The translations under genes were made by a program, and so were the position numbers. Of a stretch of 64,000 bases of DNA, positions 33,299 through 45,442 are shown piece by piece. The stretch lies in assembly GCF_907164915.1 (NCBI RefSeq), contig NC_061862.1:32696628-32760627 (forward strand), in the 5' to 3' direction. Source of the DNA: Impatiens glandulifera (taxonomy: Eukaryota > Streptophyta > Magnoliopsida > Ericales > Balsaminaceae). Under the pieces are notes generated by a model. That model worked only from the letters and a program-made list of their open reading frames with translations. It made no database searches and was not told the origin of the DNA. How positions within the stretch are numbered: position 1 is the stretch's first letter; each line of letters begins with the position of its first letter.

Positions 33299-33312
33299 CA
33301 TATATCATATAC

Positions 33313-33807
33313 AGATTAATTAAATCAAAACTGGACAAACATTATATAAAGTTCTTTTAAAAGGTATTAATCTATTGTCTTACTATGAAGTTTGATTCGG
33401 TTAAATCAAATCATCAATCATTATCTTAGAGCTATCTCAATTACATTAGAATAGTATCAATTACAACTAATTGATCACCACAACAATTAAAATAATTATT
33501 TGCAAAGGAAACTGCATAGATTTGTGCAGTTTAATAGACAAGAAACTTCAATAACAATTCTTATTGAATATCAAAACAAGAAAGTTGTTCCTGAAAGATA
33601 GTATTTCATTTTTACATTTGATGTTCCGCACTTTTCAATCCAATTTTTAAAAAAAAATAATAACAACTATAGTGGGCTTTGAATGTGGCAGAGAACAAAT
33701 AACTTAATTTACATTTCATGTTTACTGAATTCATTGTCGATAGTGTTACTTACCAATGATATATTTTATCTTGTAATCCTCTTAATAAGTGACAAGAGGC
33801 AGTTATT

Positions 33808-33850
<43 letters not shown>

Positions 33851-34497
33851 TTCCATCTCTTCTCAAGTCTCCTACATTATTATTGTTCAAACACAATAGA
33901 ATAAATGTACTAATGAAATTGTTTTTGGCCTAATGTGAAAAATTAAGACAATTAAACAAAAGATATGCAATATCGATCATTGTTTTATTAATTATTCATG
34001 CATTAAATAATAAAACAAAAGAAAAAGTGTAAACTACAAATAATTATTCTCCAAAATTCTAGAGAAAAATGAATTGATATTTCTTCAGTTTGTTTAAACA
34101 GTAAATTAAGACCTATCAGATTAACTCCCACTTCTACTTAGTCTATCTAAGTCCAACTACTAGAGCTAGTATTGAAGGAGAAAACTGAAGAGGATTTTTA
34201 AGAATTTTTTAACATATTTTTTAGTTTAATCTATTTTCTTTTAGATTTTTTGTGACATGTATTATTAACTCACATTAATTTTTTAACAAAAATTTAGACA
34301 AAATAATTTTTTTTAAAACTTTCTATATACGAAGTTTACCGAGATTATATATATATTTAAAAAAATTTAAGTTATCTAAACCAACTCTCATATTTTTAAC
34401 ATATATTATTACCAATTATGTATTCCCTAAGTTTTTAGTGTTTTTGCTAAATTATTTTATAGAAAAACAATTCGGTTACTTTACCAACTATCTAGAG
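33313..34497. other. AT-rich intergenic stretch with a (TA)n run
   Basis: No gene is supported. A (TA)n microsatellite of about 36 bases lies at 33809-33844, which breaks any short ORF here into low-complexity sequence. Confidence 0.7.
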
Positions 34498-34660
34498 AAT
34501 GTATTTATGTGTGTTATTACAATTACAAGATTATGAATTTATACAAAAATAAGGGAAACTAAAAGGTTAGAATGTGTAAAGGTTTTAAATACACTTAGTA
34601 GATGGAATATGAAACCAAGAGACTAAGTGTGTTGCTCTTTAATGGTATAGTCTTTAATAC
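34498..34660 (-). repeat. 3' LTR of element 4, end eroded
   Basis: It matches 39031-39193 almost base for base from GAATGTATTT to TCTTTAATA. The minus-strand purine tract GAGGGAAGG at 34661-34669 sits next to it and is the likely PPT. Confidence 0.8.
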
Positions 34661-37600
34661 CTTCCCTCAAACGAAACGGAGAGGCACACACCGTGAGTTT
34701 GTTACACAATAAAGCAAATCGGTTTGATGTAAGTTCTTTGGTGAGGATGTCGGCAATTTGATCATCAGTAGGTATGTATCGGATGTAAAGAGCTTTCTGA
34801 GCAACACGTTCGCGAACGAAGTGAAAATCAATCTCTATATGTTTCGTACGAGCATGAAAAACTGGATTGGCCGACAGAAATGCAGCACCAATATTGTCAC
34901 ACCATAGAGTGGGAGGTTGAAGTGGGGAGATGCAAAGTTCACGTAGCAAGGATTGGAGCCAGATGAGTTTAGCAGTGGCATGAGCTAGAGCTCGATACTC
35001 AGACTCGGTACTAGACCGAGCAACAACTTGTTGTTTCTTTGAATTCCAAGAGATAAGATTGTCACCAAGAAATATGCAGTAGCCAGTTGTGGAGCAACGA
35101 TCGTCCGGACAACCAGCCCAGTCGGAGTCAGAAAAGGCAGATATATCGAGAGAAGATGATGGACGAATGAGAAGTCCATGATGAGAAGTATGACGAAGGT
35201 AGCGGAGTATTCTTTTTACTGCAGACCAATGAGTGGTGGTAGGAGACTACATGAATTGGCATGCACGATTGACAGCAAATGCTAGTTCAGGTCGAGTATG
35301 CGTCAAATATTGGAGAGCACCAACAATGTTGCGATACAAAAATGGTTCAGGAAGAGTATCACCATCATGGCGAGATAAAGATGATCCAGAAGAGATTGGA
35401 GTATTAAGAAGTTTTGAGTCACTCATATTGGCTCAGATAAGAATGTCATTGATATATTTTGATTGAGAGAGAAAAATGCTGGAGATAGATCGATGAGCTT
35501 CAATCCCATGAAAATAGTGTAGTGGACCTAAATCTTTAAGAGGGAAAATGTGGTTAAGTTGAGAGATGATTGAGGAGATGTGAGAGGAAGAGTTACTAGT
35601 GAATATAATATCATCCACGTAGACAAGAAATAACGATGTAATTTGTAGAGAGTGGTACATGAATAAAGAAGAATCATTTTTGGATTCATGAAAACCAATG
35701 GAAAGAAGAGAAGATTTTAAGGTAGTATACCATTCACGGGGAGCTTGTTTGAGTCCATAGAGTGCTTTGTGAAGTTTGCACACATGATTAGGATAATTAG
35801 GATGAGTGAATCCAGGCGGTTGAGACATAAAAACTTCCTTGTGTAGAGTTCCATGTAGAAAGGCATTACTAACATCGAGTTGATGAATAGGTCATTGCCG
35901 AGTGACGACAAGTGAGAGGATGGTTCGGATGGTAGTATGTTTGACAACTGGACTGAATGTTTCAAGATAGTCAATGCCTTCTTGTTGATGAAATCCCTTT
36001 GCAACTAAACGAGCCTTATGACGTTCAATGGAACCATCGACTCTTTGTTTGATTTTGAAAACCCATTTGCAACCCACGATATTCTGCGAGGATCGAGGAA
36101 CAAGAGACCACGTATTGTTTTGAATTAGAGCATTAAACTCATTTTCCATGGCAGAACGCCATTGAGTATCTTTATTGGCGGTAGAGAAACATGTAGGTGG
36201 AGAGGTGGAGATGGTGGCAATGTTAGAATTGTGAAGGGCACGAGTTTTGGCACGTGTGATCATATGATGAGAGGAACATTCAGGAGCATGTATAATGGTG
36301 GTAAGTCCACGTGTGGGAGTAGGAGGGTTGATTGAAGATGAGTTGGTTGATGATGATGGTTGATAGGAGTTTGATGTTGGTGAGTTGATTGGTGAAGATG
36401 GATGGTTGGAGTTTGATGATGATGATGAGTGTTCGGATGTTGGAGAAGATGGTACTATAGGGATTTGTGATGTTAAAATTGGGGAGATTGGTGGTGATGA
36501 ACGTGGCAGAAAAGGAAAGTGCGATATTGGAGAGACTGCTGATGTAGAAAGATTGGTAGATTTTGATAATGTACTTTTAAATGGAAATGTTTGTTCATCA
36601 AAAGTGACGTGACGAGAGATATATATTCTGCCAGAAAGAATGTGTAGACAACGATAGCCTTTGTGATTTGGATTATAGCCAAGAAAAATACATTTTAGAG
36701 TTCGAAAATCAATTTTGTGAGAGTTATATGATCGTGTGAGCGGAAAGCAAGAACATCCAAAAGTTTTAAGGAATAGATAATTAGGAGGACGATTAAAAAG
36801 AATTTCAAAGGGGGGTTGACGAGGCTTACAATTTGAAGGAAGACGACTAATGAGATACGTACTTGTCAGAAACGCATCATCCCAATAAGATAGGGGCATA
36901 GAAGCATGAGTAAGAAGGTGAGGCTCATTTCTGTAAGGTGGCGAATCTTGCGTTCAGCAACACCATTTTGTTCACTTATATGAGGGCATGATAGACGATG
37001 TTGGATGCCATGAGTTTCAAGATAAGATTTCAGACTTCTATATTCGCCTCCCCAATCAGATTGTAGAGTTTTGATAGATGTGTTGAATTGATTTTTAACA
37101 AGTGTCTTAAATTTAATAAAAGTTGGCAAGACATCAAATTTTCTATAGATAGGATATAGCCAAGTAAAGCGGCTGTAGTCATCGATAAAATGGACAAAAT
37201 ATCGAAAACCGTTAGTAGAGAAAAGAGGAGCAGGACCCTAAACGTCAGAATGTATTAATTCTAATGGAGACTTACAACGAGATTGAGAAATAAGAAAAGG
37301 AATTTTGTGTGCTTTTCCATATTGACAAGATTCACAAAAACATAATTTATTGTTGCAATAATAGGTAAATGAAAAGAAGGCATAATAAAAGTTGATGTTG
37401 ATAATGAAGGGTGTCCAAGACGATGATGCCAAGAGTTGGCAGATGAACGAGTTCCAATAAGAGCTTGATGAGTGGGCGGAGGGTTGACGATTGAGTTTAG
37501 GCGATATAGCCCATTTTTAAGTGTGCCGCGAAGGAGTTCCCTCTTCGTGACCTGATCCTTGACAATACAATAATTTGGATGAAATTCAAAAAAGATATTA

Positions 37601-37700
37601 TTATCGGTAGAAAATTTGGAAACTCTTAGAAGATTTTTGGTTATTAATGGGACATGCGATATATTACGTAGATGAATGTTTTATTGGAACATGGAATGAA
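34623..37700 (-). pseudogene. pol of element 4 (integrase, RT, RNase H), interrupted
   Basis: The integrase zinc region and start of the core are at 37432-37238 (CESCQYGKAHK, HSDV). TAG at 37240-37238 replaces the Trp of the DVWGP motif, and the frame continues at 37129-36866 (QSDWGGEY, EQNGVAERK). A frameshift near 36890 leads to 36899-35892, with the integrase end and RT start (WVFKIK..VDGSIERHKARLVAKGF). The same frame runs to 34623 with stops near 35892 (TGA), 35433 (TGA) and about 35248 (TAG). RT shows LVYVDDIIFTS. RNase H shows [32 protein letters not shown] and [13 protein letters not shown]. It is a decayed gene. Confidence 0.9.
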
Positions 37701-37754
37701 TGATTGCCCAATATTAGAAATAGGAAGAGGGTTATCGTCTCCCATTTTAATAGT

Positions 37755-38960
37755 TTATGTACCATTATATAGAGTTGAGATGCTAAGATTGTCAAGGTTC
37801 GTCGTGAGATGGTCAGTAGCACCATAGTCGGGATACCAATCCGAGTCATAAACAGAAGAAGGTGTAGCCATCATAGTAGAGTGTGTCGTTGAATTTTTAT
37901 TCTGACGACGTCGGCAAGTTTCAATCGAATGACTTGTAAACTTGCAAATATTACAAAACAGACCCGATCGACAAACATTAGCCGCATGACCAAAACGACC
38001 ACACAATTGACATTGTATTTTATTTTTATTGGGCCCACGAGGCCCACGACCCAAAATAGAAGGCACATTAGTAGAAGGACCCCCTAACCCGATAGTAGAA
38101 GCCCGATCGGAGTGTGAAATTTTAGATGAACTTGAAGGCCCATTTATTTGATATCCATTAGAATTCTGGGAGCTCAATCTATTGACAGTTTCATTTTCTG
38201 AACTATAATCACTCGGAGAGGAGACCGAACGTCGTGGTCGTTGGAAGTGGGATGGTTTTGCAATCCCTCTCGATCCAAATGCAAGATTAGTAGTTGGAGA
38301 GTTAGAGTGGAGTGATTCAAGACGAATCTCATGTGTAAGAAACATTCCTTGGAGGTCTTCGATGGCGATGGGGTCAGTGCGAGTGGTTACCGCTACAGTG
38401 AGAGATTCGTATTCAGGACCGAGTCCTCCCAAAGCATAAAGGATGAAATCTTGTTGAGATATGTTTTGCTCAGCACCAGCGAGACTATCGATGATTGATT
38501 TTATTTTCTGTAAATATTCGGCCATCGGGAGTGAGCCCTTCTTTACCGTCTGAAGTTGAAGATGAAGCTGCATTAGACGAGCTTCAGATTGAGAGGCGAA
38601 TGTGCGTTCTAAAGCAGACCAAAGGGCTTTAGATGTAGTGCATGATTCACCAACCACTTGGGCTAGGATGGATTCTGAAAGGGTGGAGAGAAGCCATGAA
38701 AGGATTCTCTGATCTTGCTCCTCCCAGATGGTAAAAGCATGATTTGGAGTGAGGACACTAGATCCGTCAGCAGCATCGACTTGGAGAAAAGCTTTAGGGG
38801 CAGAATTAGTTCCAGTAACAAATGGATAGAGACCATAACATTTAAGGGTAGGTAAGATTTGAGATTTCCAAATAATAAAGTTTTTGTGATCGAGTTTAAT
38901 GGATGTGAGATTGTGGAAGAGATGAGTGGTTGAAGCGGAAGAAGATGAAGAAGAGGCCAT
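37755..38960 (-). CDS. gag with start of protease, element 4
   Basis: A 401-codon open frame starts at ATG 38960 with a Ser-rich N-terminus. It has the UBN2/Retrotran_gag region (SIKLDHKNFIIWKSQI, ALERTFASQSEARLMQL, EYLQKIKSIIDSL) and two zinc knuckles (CQLCGRFGHAANVC and CNICKFTSHSIETC). The protease start reads WYPDYGATDHLT. Relatives have DSGATDH, so the Ser after the catalytic Asp is Tyr here. The frame stops shortly after, at 37755, where a stop or shift separates it from pol. Gag itself appears intact. Confidence 0.88.
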   Translation of the reverse strand: MASSSSSSASTTHLFHNLTSIKLDHKNFIIWKSQILPTLKCYGLYPFVTGTNSAPKAFLQVDAADGSSVLTPNHAFTIWEEQDQRILSWLLSTLSESILAQVVGESCTTSKALWSALERTFASQSEARLMQLHLQLQTVKKGSLPMAEYLQKIKSIIDSLAGAEQNISQQDFILYALGGLGPEYESLTVAVTTRTDPIAIEDLQGMFLTHEIRLESLHSNSPTTNLAFGSRGIAKPSHFQRPRRSVSSPSDYSSENETVNRLSSQNSNGYQINGPSSSSKISHSDRASTIGLGGPSTNVPSILGRGPRGPNKNKIQCQLCGRFGHAANVCRSGLFCNICKFTSHSIETCRRRQNKNSTTHSTMMATPSSVYDSDWYPDYGATDHLTTNLDNLSISTLYNGT

Positions 38961-38991
38961 GGATACAGAGGTTTGTTAAAACCGAATAATG

Positions 38992-39003
38992 GCTCTGATA
39001 CCA
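38992..39003 (-). other. Primer binding site of element 4 (initiator-Met tRNA)
   Basis: TGGTATCAGAGC on the minus strand lies between the 5' LTR and gag. Confidence 0.9.
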
Positions 39004-39004
39004 A

Positions 39005-39193
39005 GTTAGGAAAGATAAGTAAGCTGTAAGAATGTATTTCTGTGTGTTATTACAATTACAAGAATATGAATTTATACAAAAATAAGGGAAACTAAAAGGT
39101 TAGAATGTGTAAAGGTTTTAAATACACTTAGTAGATGGAATATGAAAACCAATAGATTAAGTGGATTGCTCTTTAATGGTATAGTCTTTAATA
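39005..39193 (-). repeat. 5' LTR of element 4
   Basis: About 189 bases from TTAGGAAAG to TCTTTAATA on the plus strand, repeated at 34498-34660. The terminal TG..CA is not clean, so borders are approximate. Confidence 0.75.
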
Positions 39194-39427
39194 TCCTTAC
39201 ACCTATCACACATATTTCATTTAAGAAATAGAAAAGAAAAACTAGATATAATTTCAATTAATTGTTTAAAAATGAATAAATATAAATAAAATATATGAAC
39301 CAAATTAAAAGGTTTATTATAAAGCAGTATTATCCTTTTCACAATTCACAAAAACTAACATTCTCTTAAATTTTAGTTAAAAGATACAAAACTAAAATAT
39401 CTTCTCTTTATTTAAAGGGTATTTTCT

Positions 39428-42400
39428 TTAATTAAGTATTGATGACCGATACAATAGAATGGGACTTTTGACCCTATGAGTGCCATCAAACCAAATTAAT
39501 GAACATGAAATATGATCTTGGTTGAGCCATTGTCCATTAACTGTCACAATAAATTGTTTCCTCTCATTGAGTCTAACAAACGAGAGAACACTTGGTTCCA
39601 CATTGACATAGATTGTATTATCCCCGGTACTAACTTGGGCATGATAAGTGGAGTTTGCATGTCCAACATTTGTCACAATTCTTGTGAACTGGATAGTGAA
39701 AGAGGATTTAATGTGCACTAATGTTGTCATTGTTGGGTAGTTGAGATCCTTTACAAGAGTTTTTTTCCCCTTTGAACATTTATGTTTTTTTCCTAACATC
39801 TTTCTCAATATTTTATCTCCTTCTGAACCTAGACTGCAAAACATATTGATATATTCATCTATAAACGTCTCATACACAAGTCCAGGATGTACGGCTCTCA
39901 CTGGGTCAATGTGTCCTGCTCCATATCCAAATTCCGCATCGGCATTATAATTTGTATTCATAGTCCAAGCTGCATGTAAGCCATCCAAACACAAAGAACG
40001 GATACATGAATAAATTATATATTATCTTAAAAAGTAATTGAATTACCAGTAGTCATGAGAGATGATTTGATAGCTGAAGGTGACCAATTAGGATGTTTTG
40101 ATTTCACATAAGCAGCTGCGCCTGTAACATGAGGACACGCCATGGATGTACCGGTTTGAATATCGTAATTGGAAACAAGTTTTCCATCGTCTATAGGACA
40201 TTCGGCCAATATATCTATCCCCGGTGCAGTTATATCAGGCTATAATGTATGTAAAATATACTTATAAGAACAAGAATAACATATATTATTGGATCCACAA
40301 TGAACAAAATAACTTTGAACAACAAAATTTCAATAAGGTATAAAAATGCTTCACAAGAATTAATATAAATTTGTATGGGCATACCTTTAAAATTTCTGGT
40401 AAAATAGTATTGGGTCCTTTACAGGAGAAAGAACCTACTATTGGAGCATAACTGTGAATAGTCTCACTTTTTAGAATTCGTGCTGATGGAAATTTTGTAG
40501 ACTTGATGTAAGATTCAATATAATGAAAATCAGGATCATTTAAAGCTGCAGTGGGTAAATAGGTCAATGAACTAGAATCATTTGAACTTCTATTCTTTCG
40601 AAGAATAACTCCACTCGCATTGGCAGTCATAGTTGCGAATATTGCATCTGACTTATCAACGTCAGCATCACATACTACAATCTTTCCCTTCACTAAATCA
40701 GGGTCAACGCAATCAATTACACATTGCCTGAGATTAATTCAAATTTGACAAAAAAACCAAAAAGAATAAAAGAACATAAATTATTAATGGATAACGACAA
40801 TGAAAGAAATAAAATGACACAATAAAAATGACTTTACATTGCACTTGATTCGTTACAGTGTCGGGTGATTCCTTTTCCATATACCAATCTCTTGTTATGT
40901 CTTCCTGTGGTCAAAAGACTCAATGCAACGCTCTACTCAACAAAAACATGGATCACATATTAGCTCTGTGCTTAATTAAGTTTTCGATTATGTTAATGAG
41001 ACTTTCCGTATATTAGAGAAAAATTAAACTAATTATTTCTTTTTAGCTGGAACTTTTTATGTTAATGAGATATAATATTTTTAACCATGCTAATTTCAAT
41101 CACTAAAAAGCAGTACACATATTTGTTTAGATTGAATTAGAAATATGTGAGTGGTTTAAGCTTGACTATTTGACTAAATATGGCACACATTTACAATATC
41201 ATATATACAGACAAATATTTTGATAATATATCATAAATATTTTTGAATATCATGTTTAAAAGAATCAATAAATTGTTATTCTTATCAAATTTGTTTGTAC
41301 TTTATTTATGTGGTATTTAATTTTTTAGTATTTGTGTTGAATCAACTTAAAGAGTGAATAATTCATCAAAAAGAAAAGAAATAACTTAAAGTGTCAATAG
41401 AAGTAGTCCAACAAGAAACAAAAGTCACATGATTAATTGACTATATCTATTGTTTAGAGGCCACACCACCTGTTGATTTGAACAGATGACCTAATTAATG
41501 TTTGAACTTGCATGGCATATATAACTAATGCTGTTCACTATCCTTAAGATGACCGTGTAAACTAGATATGAGAGTAAGAATATTGGTCTAGTACGGTATA
41601 TACCACATTTACACATTGGATCATTAATTTTCAAGGGTTGTTGAAACCTCTCAAGACAACTATTGGATCATTTTCTAAACTAAACAATATTTTCCAAATT
41701 CCCCTGCTTCTATCTCATTTTTTTATGAAAACAATGTGATTTATAAAATATTATAAGGTTATGTAAGTTATGTCTAGAACTACTATAAAATAATTTAAAA
41801 TGTGAAAATAGTTCAAATGAATTTATATAGAGACTTATACTTACAATGAGTGTACGCCCATTTCCTAGGATCAACTTATTTATGATTTTTCGGTCGGTAC
41901 TACTTGCAGCCACAGTGAACAACCATGGTGCATTGCTTACAACAGATTTTAAGATGTTAATACCTGAATTTCCTGCACCTTGTACGGTTAAAATACCTTT
42001 CTGCATTGCATGAAAGGAACCAATGGCAATAGCATCTTGACTAATGTTAACGGGAGAAAGATAAGCCATAGAGATCGTGATAATGTCAACACCGTCAGCA
42101 ATGGCATCATCAAAGGCGGCCATTGTAGCATCATCGTAACAATACTTCTCACCACACACATTGTAAGTAGCAATTCTAGCTGATGGGACACCTCCTCTTG
42201 CAGTCCCATTTGCTATGCCAAAAAAGTTTGCATTATGCACTTCCCTTCCGACTGCGGTTGAGGCAGTGTGGGTGCCATGACCTTTTATGTCCCTTGCCGA
42301 GTGTCCATCGTAGTATCTCGCTCCAATTAGTTTCCTGGATCACAAGGTCCAAAATACACAAATTTTGTGAAAATGTAAAAAGAAGTGATACCTAAAATAA

Positions 42401-43915
42401 TGAATTTCAAAATCTTATATAGAGAGAAGAATATAAATACTTGTTGCAAGTGAAGTTTTTTCCTCCCTCACAAACACCTTTCCATTTGTTCGGAACATTG
42501 CTTAAATTGTGGTCAGATAAACTCTTTACTTCAGGATTTATACCACTGTCAATATGACCGATTATCATGTCACTCTCGACTGATGGATTTCGAGGAATCT
42601 CTAAAGATAAACCCATGTAGTCCCAAGATCTTGTCGTTTGAACATTAAGATGCTGCCTTTCAAAAATGGAGACAATCCCTTCTATGTCTATATTTAGAAT
42701 AGATTTGTAATTAATAATTTTGAATAATTAAACTATAAATATATATATAAATATATAAATATATAAAACTTCAATTGATTTATCAAAAACACCCACATGT
42801 ATAATTTGTATTTGGAAAATCCATATGGATGTTTTGGGAACTAATAAATTTTAAACTTTTTTAATGCATAATTATAAAATTAAATTTTAGCAATATTTGG
42901 AAATTTTTAATATTTACATGTCCGTTCAAAATAATATATATGTATAGAGGTCTTAATTTGAATTTTAGAAAGATTTTATTTAGTATGATATGTTTCAATT
43001 ATGAAGATCAACACGTACATGACACTAACTTTATTTAACAAAGAAAGAATTTTTTTTTGTATGATATATATAGGAAATAAAGACCTTTTTAAGTTTAGGG
43101 TAAACAGAATTATAAAATTTACCTTTCAACTTTATGGCTTCATACGAGTTGAGATAAGCACTAAAGCCATTGAAACTTCTTGAATAACTTTTCATCAATA
43201 TTTTTTCTGTCATACTGTAACATATAAATTGAACATAATTATGTATTTGTTTTAATTAATAATAACATGATATAATATTTTGAAAAAATATATATGTACA
43301 AGAGAATGTTAAAATAATTTAATCAAATCATCCTAAAGAACATTAATTTATGACAAGCCCATCGTTTCAAATTATAATAAAACATGTAACCAAAAAAACA
43401 TGGACAAACCCTTTACCACAACACCATTATCCAAAATCAATAAAAGATATGAATTATAAATAAGAACAATGAATGTGAAAATAAACTAACTACATACATT
43501 TTGTTGTGTCCAAGGGATTTGAGTAGACTAGTATGGTGGGAACGAGCTAAATAATCTCCTTCGGGGAGGCTTCCCATATAAACGATGTAGACCTAGCGAC
43601 ATCATAAAATTTTCACTGAGTAAACACGTATTGAAAAAGACTTGCACTAATCTTGGATTTTTAAGAATAAGATGAGACAAGACTTGCCAATTGAATCTTT
43701 ATTTTTAGTTTTTAACATGACGGGTAAAAATATTATTATTAAAAAAGGTTCAAATAATTATTTGTATTGTATGTAACTAACTATATGATTGGAAAATTGA
43801 GGAAGATGCTTACTTTTCTTTCTTCATCAATTTCTTTATAAGAGAAACAAGTGAACGAGACAATTAAAATGATCAAGAGAGGATACCAAAAATTAAAAAA
43901 TTTAAATTTTGCCAT
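39428..43915 (-). CDS. Subtilisin-like serine protease (cucumisin-like, S8A), 9 exons
   Basis: My splice model on the minus strand is 43915-43814, 43592-43498, 43214-43123, 42687-42441, 42334-41845, 40932-40838, 40727-40385, 40239-40047, 39969-39428. Every intron has GT-AG borders, and the total is 2,199 bases, 732 residues plus stop, the usual subtilase length. Residues 1-25 form a signal peptide (hydrophobic [14 protein letters not shown]). The inhibitor I9 propeptide follows ([27 protein letters not shown]). The peptidase domain carries the catalytic Asp143 (GHIDSG), His201 (GHGTHTAST), the oxyanion Asn (GAGNSG) and Ser in [16 protein letters not shown] protease-associated insert (VKGKIVVCD...GVIL) sits between the last two. 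The C-terminus is Fn3-like (DLNYPTM, RIVTNVG). It is predicted to be secreted to the apoplast. The exon 6 acceptor is the least certain border. It appears to be the only intact host gene in the window. Confidence 0.92.
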
Positions 43916-44299
43916 GGTAGAACTCTTTATCTGTATGTTAGAATAAAAATAATAGGTTCAATATTGGTCTATTTAAATGATTTAAAATAGTTATACATGG
44001 ACTATTTGCTTTTATTTTTCCAAAATATGAACATTTCATAAATCTACATTGAACCGTTTTACATAATAGCATCAGTTTTCCCAAAACTGCCTATTTAAGT
44101 TTATTCATATACTCGGTTATTATTTTGAAATCTTGCTAATTATTGCTATATTTACTATTCTTATAAAAATAAAAATATATATGCAATGAATGCATTAACG
44201 TTGATATATATGTCCTAAATAAAATAATGATATTTTGTAATTAATTTATATGTTTAAGCATAAGTAATTTTAATTAATGAGCAAATTAATATTATGTTA
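43916..44299 (-). promoter_or_regulatory. Upstream region of the subtilase gene
   Basis: The ATG lies in a favourable context (CTACCATGGC). AT-rich sequence precedes it, with a TATA-like ATTTAAATAG near 43970-43979, about 55-65 bases upstream. No element insertion separates the gene from this stretch until the duplicated unit at 44300. Confidence 0.35.
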
Positions 44300-44667
44300 A
44301 AATATCTCAAAACTTTTGATCTCATTAAAAAATAGCAAAATTAAAATAATTTAAACATCTTCTAATTTATACTTAATTTACATTAAGGGTGATTTGTGAC
44401 TTAGTTAATTTAGTCTATGTCATCATTCGGATATTTTATATTTGTCAATCATAATAATATTAAATTTAATGATTCATTTTAAATAATGAAAATGGATAAG
44501 ATTTGGCCACTAATTTGCTTAAAATTAATTATCTATATTATAACTAATTAAAAACAAATCAATTTATATTTATAAGGTTGAATGGTTAAATAGGAGTTCC
44601 TCATTGGCAAACTTATTTGAAACTCACCCTTTAGGACTCCTTAAATAAAGTTATACAAAATGAGGTT
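44300..44667. repeat. Tandem duplication, copy 1, left part
   Basis: This matches 54271-54640 closely (GGTGATTTGTGACTTAGTTA, GTTCCTCATT and so on). It is the left part of copy 1, separated from its right part (53611-54270) by the LINE. Its last bases, AAAATGAGGTT at 44657-44667, are the LINE target duplication. Confidence 0.85.
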
Positions 44668-45442
44668 ATGAGTATTTAGAGAAAGAAATTTTCTTTCGAG
44701 ATTTTTTTTCTCACTTCGGGCACGACCTGCACATCAACGCCGCCGGAGTTTCCGACGTCGGAATAATCTCAAATTTCTCCAGCAGGTGCGTCTCTTTTCC
44801 CCTACAATCTGACCGAAGGAATTTCAATTTGGCATGAGGAATAACGAGTTATCGCGATTATAGTTTCTGGATCGAATATTGGATCGTTGTCGGCACGATC
44901 GACACGATCGGCACGAACGACACAAATGACACGGATTCTCTCCGCGACCGCGCTTCTACATTGGAAGTCGGCCGCCATCCTCTAGCACCTTCGATCGGTT
45001 GTCGTGTGCCCTCTGAACATGTTCTGTTGTGCAAGGAACGGTCGCGGTCATCTTATCCTACCGTCGATCAGAGTATTTCGTCAAAACCCCCTTCTACAGA
45101 GACTTGTCGTCGAATTGGCGTCGGTCGCCCTCATCTCCTCACTTTTCGCTTACAGGCTAGTTTGGACCTCGATCGGGACATCAAACCACACCACGAGGTG
45201 CGGGTAGGTCTCCATTGAACTTCTTTCTCGCCGTTTGAATCAAGTGTTCGGTCTGGAGGAAGCTTTCGTAGCTATAGACCGTTCCAAAATTGCTTAAACG
45301 TCCCTTGTTTGAGCAATTATATTCAAGCCCTTATTCCGGTGCGATTGGTTTCCAATCGCGCTGCTTGCGCCCACCCTTTTTGCTACAGAATTCCAACCTT
45401 TGCGGCTCCTTTGAAGTAGGAAATTTGCGCTTGATCTTTCCA

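Larger units (their letters stand above)
34498..39193 (-). mobile_element. Ty1/Copia retrotransposon with very short LTRs (element 4)
   Basis: LTR-like repeats of about 165-190 bases at 34498-34660 and 39005-39193 flank gag, protease, integrase, RT and RNase H on the minus strand. The left LTR appears to lack the last 25-30 bases of the right one, so its outer border is uncertain and no target duplication was found. Total length, about 4.7 kb, and the compact organisation fit a RE1/Ale-like Copia. The copy ends 235 bases downstream of the subtilase stop codon and is on the same strand. Confidence 0.88.

Noticed and set aside
34498..34660. Second host gene 3' UTR near element 4
   Set aside because: The sequence repeats at 39031-39193 next to a PPT and PBS, so it is the LTR of element 4.
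36385..36612. Asp/Gly-rich 75-codon plus-strand ORF
   Set aside because: Antisense of the Ser/Pro-rich linker between integrase and RT of element 4.
43031..43213. The subtilase as a pseudogene, suggested by many short ORFs
   Set aside because: The short ORFs are exons; joining them at GT-AG borders keeps the phase across nine exons and preserves all catalytic residues.
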